A stretch of DNA of 64,000 nt, taken from Streptomyces viridochromogenes (GTDB lineage Bacteria > Actinomycetota > Actinomycetes > Streptomycetales > Streptomycetaceae). Below are positions 33,761 through 43,793 of the stretch, piece after piece. The stretch covers positions 78,219 through 142,218 of the forward strand of contig NZ_LGUR01000151.1 in assembly GCF_001270495.1 (NCBI RefSeq). The letters are read 5' to 3'. Position 1 is the first letter of the stretch. Every line of letters starts with the position of its first letter. Both the position numbers and the translations under genes were made by a program. The notes under the pieces were generated by a model. That model saw only the letters and a list, made by a program, of their open reading frames with translations. It was not told where the DNA came from and ran no database searches.

Positions 33761-36508
33761 CTACGCGTCGCCGCCCGCGGCGCCCGGATCGGCCGCCGAC
33801 GCGTCGAGCAGCTGATACCGGTCGATCGCCTGCTTCAGCACCGACCGGTCCACCTTCCCTTCCTTCGCCAGTTCGGTCAGCACCGCCACCACGATCGACT
33901 GCGCGTCGATGTGGAAGAAGCGCCGCGCCGCACCGCGGGTGTCCGCGAAACCGAAGCCGTCGGCGCCGAGCGACTGGTACGTCCCCGGCACCCACCGCGC
34001 GATCTGGTCCGGCACCGACCGCATCCAGTCGGAGACGGCCACGAACGGCCCCTCGGCGCCGCTCAGTTTCCGCGTCACCCAGGGCACCCGCTGCTCCTCC
34101 TCCGGGTGCAGCAGGTTGTGCTCCTCGCACTCCACGGCCTCGCGCCGGAGCTCGTTCCAGGAGGTCGCCGACCAGACGTCGGCCTTGACGTTCCACTCCT
34201 CGGCGAGGATCCGTTGCGCCTCGACCGCCCAGGGGACGGCCACGCCGGACGCCATGATCTGCGCGGGGATGGAACCCGCCGTGCCCTCGGCGATCCGGTG
34301 GACGCCCTTGAGGATGCCCTCGACGTCGACGTTCTCCGGCTCGGCCGGGTGCTGGATCGGCTCGTTGTAGACGGTGAGGTAGTAGAAGACGTCCTCGCCG
34401 TGCGGGTGCTCCTCGGAGCCCCCGTACATCCGCCGCAGACCGTCCTGCACGATGTGCGCGATCTCGTACGAGTACGCCGGGTCGTAGGCGACACAGCCCG
34501 GGTTCGTCGAGGCGAGCAGCTGCGAGTGGCCGTCCGCGTGCTGGAGGCCCTCGCCGGTCAGTGTCGTACGGCCGGCGGTCGCGCCCAGCACGAAACCGCG
34601 CGCCAGCTGGTCGGCCATCTGCCAGAACTGGTCGCCGGTGCGCTGGAAACCGAACATCGAGTAGAAGACGTAGACCGGGATCAGCGGCTCGCCGTGCGTG
34701 GCGTATGCCGAGCCCGCCGCGATGAGGGAGGCGGTGCAGCCCGCCTCGGAGATGCCGTCGTGCAGCATCTGGCCCTGCGGCGACTCCTTGTAGGCGAGCA
34801 GCAGCTCGCGGTCGACCGACTCGTACTGCTGGCCCAGCGGGTTGTAGATCTTCGCGCTCGGGAAGAAAGAGTCCATGCCGAACGTGCGGTACTCGTCCGG
34901 CGCGATCAGCACGAACCGCTTGCCGATCTCCTTGTCCCGCATGAGGTCCTTGAGGAGCCGGACAAAGGCCATGGTCGTCGCGATCGACTGCTGGCCCGAG
35001 CCCTTCTTCACGGTCGCATACGTCTTGTCGTCCGGCAGAGCCAGCGGCTGGGAGCGCACGACACGCGTCGGGACGTAGCCGCCGAGCCCCTTGCGGCGGT
35101 CGTGCATGTACTGGATCTCCTCGGAGTCCCGCCCCGGGTGGTAGTACGGCGGAACCCCGCTGTCCAGGTCCTTGTCGGCGATCGGCAGGTGCAGCCGGTC
35201 ACGGAAGCGCTTGAGGTCGTCGACCGTCAGCTTCTTCATCTGGTGCGTGGCGTTGCGGCCCTCGAAGTTGGGACCGAGCGTCCAGCCCTTGATCGTCTTG
35301 GCGAGGATCACCGTCGGCTGGCCCTTGTGCGCCTTGGCCGCCGAGAACGCCGCGAAGATCTTCTTGTGGTCGTGACCGCCGCGGCCCAGGTGCAGGATCT
35401 GGTCGTCGGTCATGCCCTCGACCATCGCGCGCAGCCGCTGGTCGTCGCCGAAGAAGTGGTCGCGGATATAGCCGCCGGTCTCGGTGGCGTACGTCTGGAA
35501 CTGGCCGTCCGGCGTGGTGTTCATGCGGTTGACGAGGATGCCGTCGCGGTCCTGTGCGAGCAGCGGGTCCCAGGTGCGGTCCCAGATCAGCTTGATGACG
35601 TTCCAGCCGGCGCCGCGGAAGATCGACTCCAGCTCCTGGATGACCTTGCCGTTGCCCCGCACCGGGCCGTCGAGGCGCTGGAGGTTGCAGTTGACGACGA
35701 AGGTGAGGTTGTCCAGGCCCTCGCGGGCGGCGATGGACAGCTGGCCGAGCGACTCCGGCTCGTCCATCTCGCCGTCGCCCAGGAACGCCCACACGTGCGA
35801 CTTGGAGGTGTCCGCGATGCCGCGCGCCTCCATGTAGCGGTTCATCCGGGCCTGGTAGATCGCGCCGATCGGGCCGAGGCCCATCGACACGGTCGGGAAC
35901 TCCCAGAAGTCCGGCATCGACCGCGGGTGCGGGTAACTCGACAGGCCGTACCGCGCCTTCGACTTCTCCTGGCGGAACGCGTCCAGGTTCTGCTCGCTGA
36001 GGCGGTCCAGCAGGAACGCGCGGGCGTAGATGCCCGGCGAGGCGTGACCCTGGAAGAAGACCTGGTCGCCGCCGTCGCCCTCGTCCTTGCCCCGGAAGAA
36101 GTGGTTGAAGCCCACGTCGTAGAGCGAGGCGGAGGAGGCGAAGGTGGCGATGTGACCGCCGACTCCGATGCCGGGGCGCTGAGCCCTGGACACCATGACG
36201 GCGGCGTTCCACCGGGTGGCGTTGAGGATCTTCCGCTCGATCTCCTCGTTGCCCGGGAAGAACGGCTCGTCCTTGGTCGCGATCGTGTTGACGTAGTCCG
36301 TGCTGCGCATCTCGGGCACGGCGACACGCTTCTCGCGGGCTCGCTCGATCAGCCGCAGCATCAGATAGCGGGCCCGCTCCCGGCCGCGCTCGTCCACGGC
36401 GGCGTCGAGGGAGTCGAGCCACTCCTGGGTTTCCTCGGGATCGAAGTCAGGAACCTGACTCGGAAGGCCGCCAATGATGATCGGGTTGCGATCGGATCCG
36501 GAAGCCAC
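33761..36508 (-). CDS. aceE: Pyruvate dehydrogenase E1 component, homodimeric type
   Basis: The 915-residue protein is a full-length AceE, which decarboxylates pyruvate with thiamine diphosphate and passes the acetyl group to E2 lipoyl domains. The TPP motif is seen in [15 protein letters not shown] with a later [11 protein letters not shown] (about residues 235-275). The N-terminal [18 protein letters not shown] and [15 protein letters not shown] are typical. GTG start at 36508 with AAGGAACAGC upstream. It is a single gene: E2 and E3 are elsewhere. A perfect terminator follows. Its output, acetyl-CoA, feeds the fab operon nearby, though that closeness may be chance. Confidence 0.96.
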   Translation of the reverse strand: MASGSDRNPIIIGGLPSQVPDFDPEETQEWLDSLDAAVDERGRERARYLMLRLIERAREKRVAVPEMRSTDYVNTIATKDEPFFPGNEEIERKILNATRWNAAVMVSRAQRPGIGVGGHIATFASSASLYDVGFNHFFRGKDEGDGGDQVFFQGHASPGIYARAFLLDRLSEQNLDAFRQEKSKARYGLSSYPHPRSMPDFWEFPTVSMGLGPIGAIYQARMNRYMEARGIADTSKSHVWAFLGDGEMDEPESLGQLSIAAREGLDNLTFVVNCNLQRLDGPVRGNGKVIQELESIFRGAGWNVIKLIWDRTWDPLLAQDRDGILVNRMNTTPDGQFQTYATETGGYIRDHFFGDDQRLRAMVEGMTDDQILHLGRGGHDHKKIFAAFSAAKAHKGQPTVILAKTIKGWTLGPNFEGRNATHQMKKLTVDDLKRFRDRLHLPIADKDLDSGVPPYYHPGRDSEEIQYMHDRRKGLGGYVPTRVVRSQPLALPDDKTYATVKKGSGQQSIATTMAFVRLLKDLMRDKEIGKRFVLIAPDEYRTFGMDSFFPSAKIYNPLGQQYESVDRELLLAYKESPQGQMLHDGISEAGCTASLIAAGSAYATHGEPLIPVYVFYSMFGFQRTGDQFWQMADQLARGFVLGATAGRTTLTGEGLQHADGHSQLLASTNPGCVAYDPAYSYEIAHIVQDGLRRMYGGSEEHPHGEDVFYYLTVYNEPIQHPAEPENVDVEGILKGVHRIAEGTAGSIPAQIMASGVAVPWAVEAQRILAEEWNVKADVWSATSWNELRREAVECEEHNLLHPEEEQRVPWVTRKLSGAEGPFVAVSDWMRSVPDQIARWVPGTYQSLGADGFGFADTRGAARRFFHIDAQSIVVAVLTELAKEGKVDRSVLKQAIDRYQLLDASAADPGAAGGDA

Positions 36509-36871
36509 GCTGTTCCTTACCTGTCAGAGGGCCGTGTTTCGAGGGTTTCTGGGTGTCTGCACCGCTCCCCATCGTGTACCTCGGGGCGCCAAACGTCATC
36601 TCTACTGTGGGGTAACCGGTTCCTGGGGAACGGTGCGGACGCAACCGATGGTTCCCAAAAGAACAAAGGGGGCAGATTGGTGTGGTGCGCGTCACCCTGA
36701 GACGATGAGGGTGTGCCTGGAGTTGGGGTGACACGTTCGGGATCGTCACCGTTTCGGCGGTCTGAACGGCCGGGTACTTGCGCGATCCGCCCCGCCCGTG
36801 TGGACTACGGCCAATGCTTCGCGCACGCGCGTGGCTGAGTTATTTCCCAAGACATGATCAGGAGGCAACCC
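36509..36871. other. Divergent intergenic region between aceE and DUF3052, with two inverted repeats
   Basis: This 363-bp gap holds no convincing gene. It must contain the aceE and DUF3052 promoters. Two dyads stand out: CACCCT-9 nt-AGGGTG at 36693-36713 and GGTGAC-12 nt-GTCACC at 36727-36750. The central part is less GC-rich than the genes around it. Which protein binds is unknown. Confidence 0.6.
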
Positions 36872-37306
36872 GTGAGCGCGACCGCGGACCACGCGGAGGA
36901 GCGGACCCTTGCCGAGAGGCTGGGGTTCCAGCCCGAGCAGGTGGTCCAGGAGATCGGCTACGACGACGACGTAGACCAGGAACTCCGCGAGGCCATTGAG
37001 TCAGTGACCGGCACAGAACTCGTGGACGAGGACTACGACGACGTTGCCGATGCCGCGGTGCTGTGGTTCCGCGACGAGGACGGCGACCTTACGGATGCGC
37101 TGGTGGACGCCACCACGTACATCGAAGAGGGCGGCGCGATCCTGTTGCTGACGCCGAAGACCGGCCGTGACGGCTACGTGGAGCCCAGCGACATCTCTGA
37201 AGCCGCGACCACGGCGGGTCTGTCGGCGTCCAAGAGTGTCAGCGTCGGCAAGGACTGGAGCGGCAGCCGGCTGGTGACGCCCAAGGCCGCGAAGACCAAG
37301 AAGTAA
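36872..37306 (+). CDS. DUF3052 family protein
   Basis: The 144-residue acidic protein matches DUF3052, an actinobacterial family of unknown function. Signature stretches are LGFQPEQVVQEIGYDDDVD, EDYDDVADAAVLWFRDEDGD and GAILLLTPKTGRDGYVEPSD. The GTG start at 36872 is fixed by the upstream AGGAGG, while an in-frame ATG at 36854 has none. It is divergent from aceE and followed by a terminator and a peroxiredoxin gene. The conserved pairing with aceE in Streptomyces suggests a link to growth or metabolism, but no motif shows it. Confidence 0.9.
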   Translation: MSATADHAEERTLAERLGFQPEQVVQEIGYDDDVDQELREAIESVTGTELVDEDYDDVADAAVLWFRDEDGDLTDALVDATTYIEEGGAILLLTPKTGRDGYVEPSDISEAATTAGLSASKSVSVGKDWSGSRLVTPKAAKTKK

Positions 37307-37327
37307 TCGGTAGTAGCCGGTGGCGGC

Positions 37328-37357
37328 GCCGGGCCGGGCTGAAAAGCCCGGCCCGGC
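37328..37357. terminator. Terminator with GAAA tetraloop after the DUF3052 gene
   Basis: GCCGGGCCGGGCT (37328-37340) and its exact complement (37345-37357) form a 13-bp stem closed by a GAAA tetraloop. Confidence 0.88.
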
Positions 37358-37434
37358 CTCCTGCACGGGCCGCGGTGGCCGCTGCATAGGGTGGGTTCCA
37401 CCCGAACAGCCCCACCGAAGGGACACCCACGACG

Positions 37435-37893
37435 ATGGCGATCCAGGTCGGCGACAAGGCCCCCGACTTCGAGCTCAAGGACAACCACGGCGCGACCGTG
37501 AAGCTCTCCGACTTCCGCGGTTCCAAGAACGTCGTCCTGCTCTTCTACCCCTTCGCCTTCACCGGCGTGTGCACCGGTGAACTGTGCGAGGTGCGCGACA
37601 ACCTGCCGCAGTTCTCCGACCGCGACACCCAGGTGCTCGCCGTCTCCAACGACTCCATCCACACCCTGCGCGTCTTCGCCGAGCAGGAGGGCCTGGAGTA
37701 CCCGCTGCTCAGCGACTTCTGGCCGCACGGCGAGGTCAGCCGCGCCTACGGCGTCTTCGCCGAGGACAAGGGCTGCGCGGTGCGCGGCACCTTCGTCATC
37801 GACAAGGAGGGCGTCGTCCGCTGGACCGTCGTCAACGCCCTGCCGGACGCGCGCGACCTGAACGAGTACGTCAAGGCGCTCGACACCCTCTGA
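37435..37893 (+). CDS. Peroxiredoxin, AhpE/BCP type
   Basis: The 152-residue thiol peroxidase has the peroxidatic Cys46 in [13 protein letters not shown], with Cys51 five residues on. Cys51 could act as resolving Cys, as in the E. coli BCP arrangement; mycobacterial AhpE lacks it. Thr43 and the distal Arg ([11 protein letters not shown]) complete the active site. It reduces hydrogen or organic peroxides in the cytoplasm. ATG at 37435. It sits just upstream of the terD genes, fitting a stress-response neighbourhood, but it has its own terminator-separated unit. Confidence 0.92.
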   Translation: MAIQVGDKAPDFELKDNHGATVKLSDFRGSKNVVLLFYPFAFTGVCTGELCEVRDNLPQFSDRDTQVLAVSNDSIHTLRVFAEQEGLEYPLLSDFWPHGEVSRAYGVFAEDKGCAVRGTFVIDKEGVVRWTVVNALPDARDLNEYVKALDTL

Positions 37894-38006
37894 TTCTTCG
37901 GTACCAGGGCATGCGAGCCACGGGAACCCGTCACTAGGATCGACTCGTTGATCCGATATCAAACGCACGGCGGGGCTCCCCGCCCCTGGACACCAATGGA
38001 GGACTC

Positions 38007-38582
38007 GTGGGAGTCAGCCTCAGCAAGGGCGGCAACGTATCACTGAGCAAGGAGGCCCCGGGCCTCACTGCGGTCATCGTCGGTCTGGGGTGGGACGTCC
38101 GCACCACGACCGGCACCGACTTCGACCTGGACGCCAGCGCGCTGCTGCTGAACCCGGAAGGCAAGGTCGGCAGCGACGCGAACTTCGTCTTCTTCAACAA
38201 CCTCAAGAGCTCCGACGGCTCCGTCGAGCACACCGGTGACAACCTCACCGGTGAGGGCGAGGGCGACGACGAGCAGATCAAGGTCAACCTCGCGGGCGTC
38301 CCGGCCGACGTGGAGAAGATCGTCTTCCCGGTCTCGATCTACGACGCCGAGAACCGCCAGCAGTCCTTCGGTCAGGTGCGCAACGCCTTCATCCGCGTCG
38401 TGAACCAGGCCGGGGGCGCCGAGATCGCGCGCTACGACCTCTCGGAGGACGCCTCCACCGAGACCGCGATGGTCTTCGGCGAGCTGTACCGGCACGGTGC
38501 GGAGTGGAAGTTCCGCGCCATCGGCCAGGGCTACGCGTCGGGCCTGCGCGGCATCGCGCAGGACTTCGGTGTGAACGTCTGA
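38007..38582 (+). CDS. terD: TerD-family stress protein, first copy
   Basis: The 191-residue protein is a typical TerD, a calcium-binding family linked to tellurite and other stresses. Acidic calcium-site motifs are [18 protein letters not shown] (about 32-49) and [16 protein letters not shown]. The C-terminal core is [22 protein letters not shown] start at 38007 after GGAGGACTC. It begins the Ter block that runs to 47.4 kb. A paralogue of the same length follows 122 bp on. The two share most of their motifs, indicating an old tandem duplication. Confidence 0.93.
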   Translation: MGVSLSKGGNVSLSKEAPGLTAVIVGLGWDVRTTTGTDFDLDASALLLNPEGKVGSDANFVFFNNLKSSDGSVEHTGDNLTGEGEGDDEQIKVNLAGVPADVEKIVFPVSIYDAENRQQSFGQVRNAFIRVVNQAGGAEIARYDLSEDASTETAMVFGELYRHGAEWKFRAIGQGYASGLRGIAQDFGVNV

Positions 38583-38704
38583 GTTCACCATCCGGGATGT
38601 GAGCGTCCAGGACACGACTGGCTGAGTCCGGCGCCGTACCGTTTGGGTGCGGCGCCGGATGCGCAGGACAACCAAAGAAGCTTCACGCGGGGAGGACCAG
38701 CATC

Positions 38705-39280
38705 ATGGGCGTCACGCTCGCCAAGGGAGGAAATGTCTCCCTGTCCAAGGCCGCACCGAATCTCACCCAGGTGATGATCGGGCTCGGCTGGGACGCGCGC
38801 TCCACCACCGGAGCCCCCTTCGACCTCGACGCGAGCGCCCTGGTGTGCAGCGGCGGCCGCGTCCTGGGCGATGAGTGGTTCGTCTTCTACAACCAGCTCA
38901 AGAGCCCGGACGGCTCGGTGGAGCACACCGGGGACAACCTCACCGGCGAGGGCGACGGCGACGACGAGTCGCTCCTGATCGACCTCTCCAAGGTGCCGGC
39001 GCACTGCGACAAGATCGTCTTCCCGGTCTCGATCCATATGGCCGACGAGCGCGGCCAGACCTTCGGTCAGGTCAGCAACGCCTTCATCCGCGTGGTGAAC
39101 CAGGCCGACGGCCAGGAACTCGCCCGCTACGACCTGAGCGAGGACGCCTCCACCGAGACCGCCATGATCTTCGGCGAGGTCTACCGCTACCAGGGGGAAT
39201 GGAAGTTCCGGGCGGTGGGGCAGGGATACGCGTCGGGCCTGAGGGGGATCGCACTCGACTTCGGAGTCAACGTCTCATAA
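38705..39280 (+). CDS. terD: TerD-family stress protein, second copy
   Basis: Same length as the first copy (191 residues) with the same order of motifs: [35 protein letters not shown] acidic region and [26 protein letters not shown]. It has extra cysteines (in LVCSGG and AHCDK) that the first lacks, so the two may differ in metal or redox response. ATG at 38705 with GGAGGACC upstream. It probably forms an operon with the first copy, while the DUF475 gene follows after 126 bp. Confidence 0.93.
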   Translation: MGVTLAKGGNVSLSKAAPNLTQVMIGLGWDARSTTGAPFDLDASALVCSGGRVLGDEWFVFYNQLKSPDGSVEHTGDNLTGEGDGDDESLLIDLSKVPAHCDKIVFPVSIHMADERGQTFGQVSNAFIRVVNQADGQELARYDLSEDASTETAMIFGEVYRYQGEWKFRAVGQGYASGLRGIALDFGVNVS

Positions 39281-39406
39281 CGCTATATGAGCAAAAGCCA
39301 GGCCCGGGTGGGGGGCGAAGAGGGGCCGAACTAGACTTCAGCTTCAAAAGTTCGTAAAGCCGAGTGCGGCGCGGGGGAGCCCCGTACACACAGGATTGGG
39401 TAGCCA

Positions 39407-40555
39407 GTGGTTCTGAAAACCTTCGGTTGGTCGTTCGCGGTCACCGCGCTCGGCCTGGTTGCAGCGGTCCTCTTCGGGGGGTGGACCGCCTTCGGCGTCG
39501 TGGCGATCCTCTCCGTCCTCGAGATCTCGCTGTCCTTCGACAACGCGGTGGTCAACGCCGGAATCCTGAAGAAGATGAATGCCTTCTGGCAGAAGATCTT
39601 CCTCACCATCGGCATCCTGATCGCCGTCTTCGGCATGCGACTGGTCTTCCCCGTCGTCATCGTCGCCATCAGCGCGCAGCTCGGGCCGATCGAGGCGGTC
39701 GACCTCGCGCTCAGCGACAAGGACCAGTACCAGCAGCTCGTCACTGACGCCCACCCGGCGATCGCCGCCTTCGGTGGCATGTTCCTGCTGATGATCTTCC
39801 TGGACTTCATCTTCGAGGACCGGGACATCAAGTGGCTGGGCTGGCTGGAGCGCCCGCTGGCCAAGCTCGGCAAGGTCGACATGCTGTCGGTCTGCATCGC
39901 CCTGATCGTGCTGCTCGTCAGCGCGATGACCTTCGCGACCAACGCCCACCAGCATGGCGGGGCACATGTCGACAAGGCGGAGACGGTCCTGCTCTCCGGT
40001 ATCGCGGGCCTGATCACCTACATGATCGTCGGCGGTCTCTCCGGCTACTTCGAGGACAAGCTCGAAGAAGAGGAGGAGCGCGAGCACGAGGCCGAGGAAG
40101 CGGCCGAGCGCTCCGGCAAGCCCCGCACCGCGGTCGCCATGGCCGGCAAGGCCGCGTTCTTCATGTTCCTCTACCTGGAGGTCCTGGACGCGTCCTTCTC
40201 GTTCGACGGCGTGATCGGCGCCTTCGCCATCACCAACGACATCGTCCTCATGGCGCTGGGTCTCGGTATCGGCGCGATGTACGTCCGGTCGCTGACCGTG
40301 TACCTGGTGCGCCAGGGCACCCTCGACGAGTACGTCTACCTGGAGCACGGCGCGCACTACGCGATCGGCGCCCTCGCCATGATCCTGCTGGTCACCATCC
40401 AGTACGAGATCCACGAGCTCATCACGGGCTCGATCGGCGTGATCCTGATCGGCTGGTCCTTCCTGTCCTCGGTGCGCCGCAATCGCGCGCTGGCGGCCGC
40501 GGAGGGAAAAGCGGCGGCCTCGGACGAGAAGACTGAGGTCTCGTCCGGGGTGTGA
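39407..40555 (+). CDS. DUF475/TerC-like integral membrane protein
   Basis: The 382-residue protein has about eight membrane helices and the TerC-type acidic motifs EISLSFDNAVVNAG (about 43-56) and LDASFSFDGVIGAFAITND (about 257-275), each with Asp in a helix. A charged loop (EDKLEEEEEREHEAEEAAERSGK) lies between the halves. In Ter systems the TerC partner anchors TerD proteins at the membrane and may move metal ions; newer work links TerC proteins to Mn2+ export at secretion sites. GTG start at 39407. A terminator follows. Confidence 0.9.
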   Translation: MVLKTFGWSFAVTALGLVAAVLFGGWTAFGVVAILSVLEISLSFDNAVVNAGILKKMNAFWQKIFLTIGILIAVFGMRLVFPVVIVAISAQLGPIEAVDLALSDKDQYQQLVTDAHPAIAAFGGMFLLMIFLDFIFEDRDIKWLGWLERPLAKLGKVDMLSVCIALIVLLVSAMTFATNAHQHGGAHVDKAETVLLSGIAGLITYMIVGGLSGYFEDKLEEEEEREHEAEEAAERSGKPRTAVAMAGKAAFFMFLYLEVLDASFSFDGVIGAFAITNDIVLMALGLGIGAMYVRSLTVYLVRQGTLDEYVYLEHGAHYAIGALAMILLVTIQYEIHELITGSIGVILIGWSFLSSVRRNRALAAAEGKAAASDEKTEVSSGV

Positions 40556-40584
40556 CACCCCTGTGCGTGAGGAACGCTCTGAGC

Positions 40585-40620
40585 GGGGCGGCCGGGCCTC
40601 CGGCCGCCCCGCCGGTTTTT
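40585..40620 (+). terminator. Rho-independent terminator after the DUF475 gene
   Basis: GGGGCGGCCGG (40585-40595) and its complement (40600-40610) around a GCCT loop are followed within 6 bp by TTTTT (40616-40620). This is one of the few textbook terminators in the window. Confidence 0.92.
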
Positions 40621-40679
40621 CCAGGTGACCGTGGTTTCCTCGTGGTGAACGCGGTTCTTTCGTGGGACGTGGGGGCGGA

Positions 40680-41417
40680 ATGGGCTTCTTGGACGGACTC
40701 TGGCGTGGCCGGGAGGCCGAGTTCGACTCGGGCAGCGCGTCATCGAACTCGATCCAGCTGACAAAGCGGCACGACCGGGTCTCGCTGACCAAGCAGGGCG
40801 CCGCCACCGGGCATCTGCGGATCAACCTGACCTGGCGGATGCGTACGTCCGACATCGGGGGATCGCAGCGGGAGAGTCTGCTACGGCACCCGTTCAGGGC
40901 GCTCAAGCCGCCGGAGGTGCTCGGGCACAGCCAGAGCATGGTCAACGTCGACCTCGACCTCGGGGCGCTGTATGAGCTGACCGACGGGACGAAGGGCGTC
41001 GTCCAGCCGCTGGGCGGGTTCCTCGGGGACGTCAACGCGGCGCCGTACGTGAAGCTCAGCGGGGACGACCGGTTCGGGTCGGCGTCCGGGGAGACGATCT
41101 ACGTCAACCTCGATCACCGGGAGAACATCAAGCGGTTGCTGGTCTTTGTGTACATCTATGACCAGACGCCGGCGTTCGACCGTACGCACGCGATCGTCAC
41201 GCTGTATCCGAGCAACGGGCCCCGGATCGAGATAGGCCTCGACGAGCGGCATCCGCAGGCTCGGTCCTGTGCGGTGGTGATGATCGAGAACGTGAAGGGG
41301 GAGATCTGGGTCCGGCGCGAGGTGAAGTTCGTGTACGGGTTCCAGGCTGAGCTGGACCGGTTGTTCGGGTGGGGGTTGCAGTGGGGGCGGGGGTACAAGA
41401 CCAAGGCGGAGCGCTGA
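40680..41417 (+). CDS. TerA-like tellurium-resistance family protein
   Basis: The 245-residue protein contains a TerD-fold domain related to TerA. Recognisable parts are NSIQLTKRHDRVSLTKQG, VDLDLGALYELTDGTKGVVQPLG (the calcium-site region) and YIYDQTPAFDRTHAIVTLYP near the C-terminus. ATG at 40680 with GGGGGCG upstream. It lies in the Ter block after the DUF475 terminator, so it is probably a separate unit. In Ter systems TerA-type proteins pair with TerD proteins in metal-sensing complexes (established for the family). Which TerD it pairs with here is unknown. Confidence 0.87.
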   Translation: MGFLDGLWRGREAEFDSGSASSNSIQLTKRHDRVSLTKQGAATGHLRINLTWRMRTSDIGGSQRESLLRHPFRALKPPEVLGHSQSMVNVDLDLGALYELTDGTKGVVQPLGGFLGDVNAAPYVKLSGDDRFGSASGETIYVNLDHRENIKRLLVFVYIYDQTPAFDRTHAIVTLYPSNGPRIEIGLDERHPQARSCAVVMIENVKGEIWVRREVKFVYGFQAELDRLFGWGLQWGRGYKTKAER

Positions 41418-41492
41418 CGCTGGGTCTTGGCCGGGCGCCCACCAGCTCGGGGCTCCGTGTCCGTTTGCGGCTGTGGGTGGGTCTGTGGCTGA

Positions 41493-41540
41493 TCGCGCCC
41501 ACGCGGCGGAGCCGTACATCGATACAGCCCCGCGCCCCTG
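41493..41540. repeat. Inverted copy of the GGCTCCGCCGCGTGGG repeat
   Basis: The segment GCGCCCACGCGGCGGAGCCG followed by TACATCGATACAGCCCCGCG is the reverse complement of 16125-16183. It fills most of the gap between the convergent TerA-like and TerD-tail genes. Confidence 0.8.
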
Positions 41541-41553
41541 AAGGGGCGCCCCG

Positions 41554-42363
41554 TCACCGTCCGATGAACTGCGGGCCCTGGGGCGGCAGGTGGAAGCCCT
41601 CGTGCTGGGGTGCTGTCACCGGGGGCGGATAGCCGTAGCCCGACGCGGACAGGGCCGGCTGGCTGGTGGGCTGGGGGTAGCCGTAGGCCGGTTGGGTCGG
41701 CGGGGGCTGCTGGGGGTAGCCGTAGGACGGCTGGGGCGGGACCACGGTTGTGGGCTGCTCCGGCGGGAGGGGCTGGGAGACCTCCGGCGTGGACTCCGGC
41801 GTGGGCTCCGCCATGGCCTCCGACTCGTCCACCGAGATGCCGTAGTCCGTGGCCAGGCCCCTGAGGCCGTCCGAGTAGCCCTCGCCGAGGGCGCGGAACT
41901 TCCAGCCCTCGCCACGGCGGTACAGCTCGCCGCAGATCAGGGCCGTCTCCTGGCCCGTCTCCGGCTTGATGTCGAAGTACGCCAGCGGGTCGCCGTCGGT
42001 GGCTGCCGCGTCGTACAGCACGATGCGCAGGTCTCGTACGCGGTCGAAGGCGACCCCGTCCGCCGAAGCGACCAGGAGAATCTGACCGACGCCGGACTCG
42101 ACACCGGCCAGATCTGTCTGGATCGTGTCGGTGAGGCCCTCGGCGCCCCGCTTCTTGCCGAGCCGCCAGACCTTCCCGGAGGGGTGCCGGGGCTGGTTGT
42201 AGAAGACGAAGTCCTCGTCGGAGCGCACACGGCCGTCGGGGCCGAGGAGGAGTGCCGAGGCGTCGACATCCGGGACCCCCTGCCCGGGCGTCCAGCGCAG
42301 CACGGCGCGTACCGTCGTGGCTTCGAGCGGGACGTTCGACCCCTTCAACATCGCGTGCGTCAT
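41554..42363 (-). CDS. TerD-family protein with Pro/Tyr/Gln-rich C-terminal tail
   Basis: Residues 1-175 form a TerD domain: [14 protein letters not shown] and [24 protein letters not shown] are the calcium-site and C-terminal motifs. Residues 176-269 are a disordered tail of repeated [18 protein letters not shown] units, five or so in all. Such tails are seen on membrane-peripheral or condensate-forming proteins and may bind partners with WW- or SH3-like domains. It is convergent with the TerA-like gene and divergent from the CitE-like gene, sharing the 189-bp regulatory gap with the latter. Confidence 0.9.
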   Translation of the reverse strand: MTHAMLKGSNVPLEATTVRAVLRWTPGQGVPDVDASALLLGPDGRVRSDEDFVFYNQPRHPSGKVWRLGKKRGAEGLTDTIQTDLAGVESGVGQILLVASADGVAFDRVRDLRIVLYDAAATDGDPLAYFDIKPETGQETALICGELYRRGEGWKFRALGEGYSDGLRGLATDYGISVDESEAMAEPTPESTPEVSQPLPPEQPTTVVPPQPSYGYPQQPPPTQPAYGYPQPTSQPALSASGYGYPPPVTAPQHEGFHLPPQGPQFIGR

Positions 42364-42504
42364 ACGGTCATCCTGCCCTCTCCGTCCTGGTCACGACAAC
42401 GCGGGGGTGCGACGGACCGTGCGCGCCTGTGTTCGTCCGCGTTACCAGAAATTCATGCCCTGCGGGAACCCCTGACATGGGTATCTACGTACTATTACCG
42501 GCCA

Positions 42505-42523
42505 CCTGTGAACCGGTCACAGG
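42505..42523. promoter_or_regulatory. Inverted repeat upstream of the Ter biosynthetic genes
   Basis: CCTGTGA (42505-42511) and TCACAGG (42517-42523) are perfect inverted copies around ACCGG, 29 bp upstream of the lyase gene ATG. It is a plausible repressor or activator site for the lyase-PRTase-HAD operon. Nothing identifies the protein. Confidence 0.55.
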
Positions 42524-42552
42524 GGCCACGGAGTCACCACGGGGGAAGCTCT

Positions 42553-43722
42553 ATGCGTCATTTCGGGCACATCGCCCCGGAGGTGCGGCAGCGCCTCTTC
42601 CACCAGGAGCCGTGCGAGTTCTCCGCCGACTCCCCGGCCCGGCTGCTCGCCGCGGCCCTGGGCGCCACGCTCTACAGTCCGGCGACCCGCCCCCGGCTCG
42701 CCGACGACATCGTCAAACAGACCGGACGCGGCGTGGTCTCGATGGTGCTGTGCCTGGAGGACTCGATCGGTGACGAGGACGTGGCGGAGGGCGAGGAGAA
42801 CCTCGTCCGGCAGTTCGCCGACCTCGCCGGGCGGCAGGGCGCGGTGGAGCCGCCGCTGCTCTTCATCCGGGTCCGCACCCCCGAGCAGATTCCCGACCTC
42901 GTACGAAGGCTCGGTCCCGCCGTCCGGCTGCTGTCCGGATTCGTGCTGCCGAAGTTCACCGAAGAGCCCGGCATGCCCTTCCTGGAGGCCCTCGCGAGCG
43001 CCGAGGCGCAGAGCGGGCGGCGGCTCTTCGCGATGCCGGTGCTGGAGTCGCCCGAGCTGATGTACCGGGAGTCGCGCGTGGAGACCCTGGAGGGCATCTC
43101 CCGCGCGGTCGACAAGTACCGGGAGCGGGTGCTGGCGCTGCGGCTCGGGGTGACCGACTTCTGCTCGTCGTACGGACTCCGGCGCGCCCCCGACATGACC
43201 GCGTACGACGTCCAGATCGTCGCCTCCGTGATCGCCGACGTGGTGAACATGCTGGGCAGAGCCGACGGCACCGGGTTCACGGTGACCGGCCCGGTGTGGG
43301 AGTACTTCCGGGTGCAGGAACGTATGTTCAAGCCTCAGCTGCGCCGCAGCCCCTTCCTGGAGGGCCAGGCCGAGGAACTGCGCGAGGCCCTCATCGAGCA
43401 CTCCATGGACGGCCTGCTGCGCGAGATCACGCTGGACCACGCCAACGGTCTCCTCGGCAAGACCTGCATTCACCCCTCCCACGTACTGCCCGTGCACGCG
43501 CTGTCCGTGGTCAGTCACGAGGAGTTCAGCGACGCCCAGGACATCCTGCGGCCGGAACGCTGCGGCGGGGGTGTACTCAGGTCGCAGTACACGAACAAGA
43601 TGAACGAGGTGAAGCCGCACCGCGCCTGGGCCGAGCGGACCCTGCTGCGGGCCGAGAGCTTCGGCGTGGCCAACGAGGACATCGGCTTCGTGGAGCTGCT
43701 CGCCGCCGGGATCCCGGCCTGA
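42553..43722 (+). CDS. Ter-associated C-C bond lyase, HpcH/HpaI-CitE-like TIM barrel
   Basis: The 389-residue protein belongs to the CitE-related lyase family found in Ter operons. MVLCLEDSIGDEDV (about residues 65-78) has the metal-binding Glu-Asp region and RLGVTDFCSSYGLRR (about 197-211) the substrate/metal site. KTCIHPSHVLPVHALSVV near residue 306 matches the CitE C-terminal motif. It is predicted to make or break a C-C bond on a small acid. ATG at 42553. It heads the unit lyase-PRTase/TRSP-HAD, with only 71 bp to the next gene. The pathway is the proposed Ter nucleoside-like metabolite. Confidence 0.88.
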   Translation: MRHFGHIAPEVRQRLFHQEPCEFSADSPARLLAAALGATLYSPATRPRLADDIVKQTGRGVVSMVLCLEDSIGDEDVAEGEENLVRQFADLAGRQGAVEPPLLFIRVRTPEQIPDLVRRLGPAVRLLSGFVLPKFTEEPGMPFLEALASAEAQSGRRLFAMPVLESPELMYRESRVETLEGISRAVDKYRERVLALRLGVTDFCSSYGLRRAPDMTAYDVQIVASVIADVVNMLGRADGTGFTVTGPVWEYFRVQERMFKPQLRRSPFLEGQAEELREALIEHSMDGLLREITLDHANGLLGKTCIHPSHVLPVHALSVVSHEEFSDAQDILRPERCGGGVLRSQYTNKMNEVKPHRAWAERTLLRAESFGVANEDIGFVELLAAGIPA

Positions 43723-43793
43723 CCGGGCCGACCGGCCTCCGACCGTTCGACTGGCCGCGAGCCGGTTGACCGGCTTCTATATCCAAGGGACGC

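Noticed and set aside
33437..36700. Very long open frame (about 1,087 codons) antisense to aceE
   Set aside because: It is the shadow of a high-GC gene: its translation is rich in Arg, Val, Asp and Gly with no family motif, while the minus strand gives complete AceE.
42465..42500. GGAAC followed by TCTAC as a possible ECF sigma-factor promoter for the Ter operon
   Set aside because: Spacing is about 14 bp, shorter than the 16-17 bp usual for such promoters, and no clear -10 match is present.
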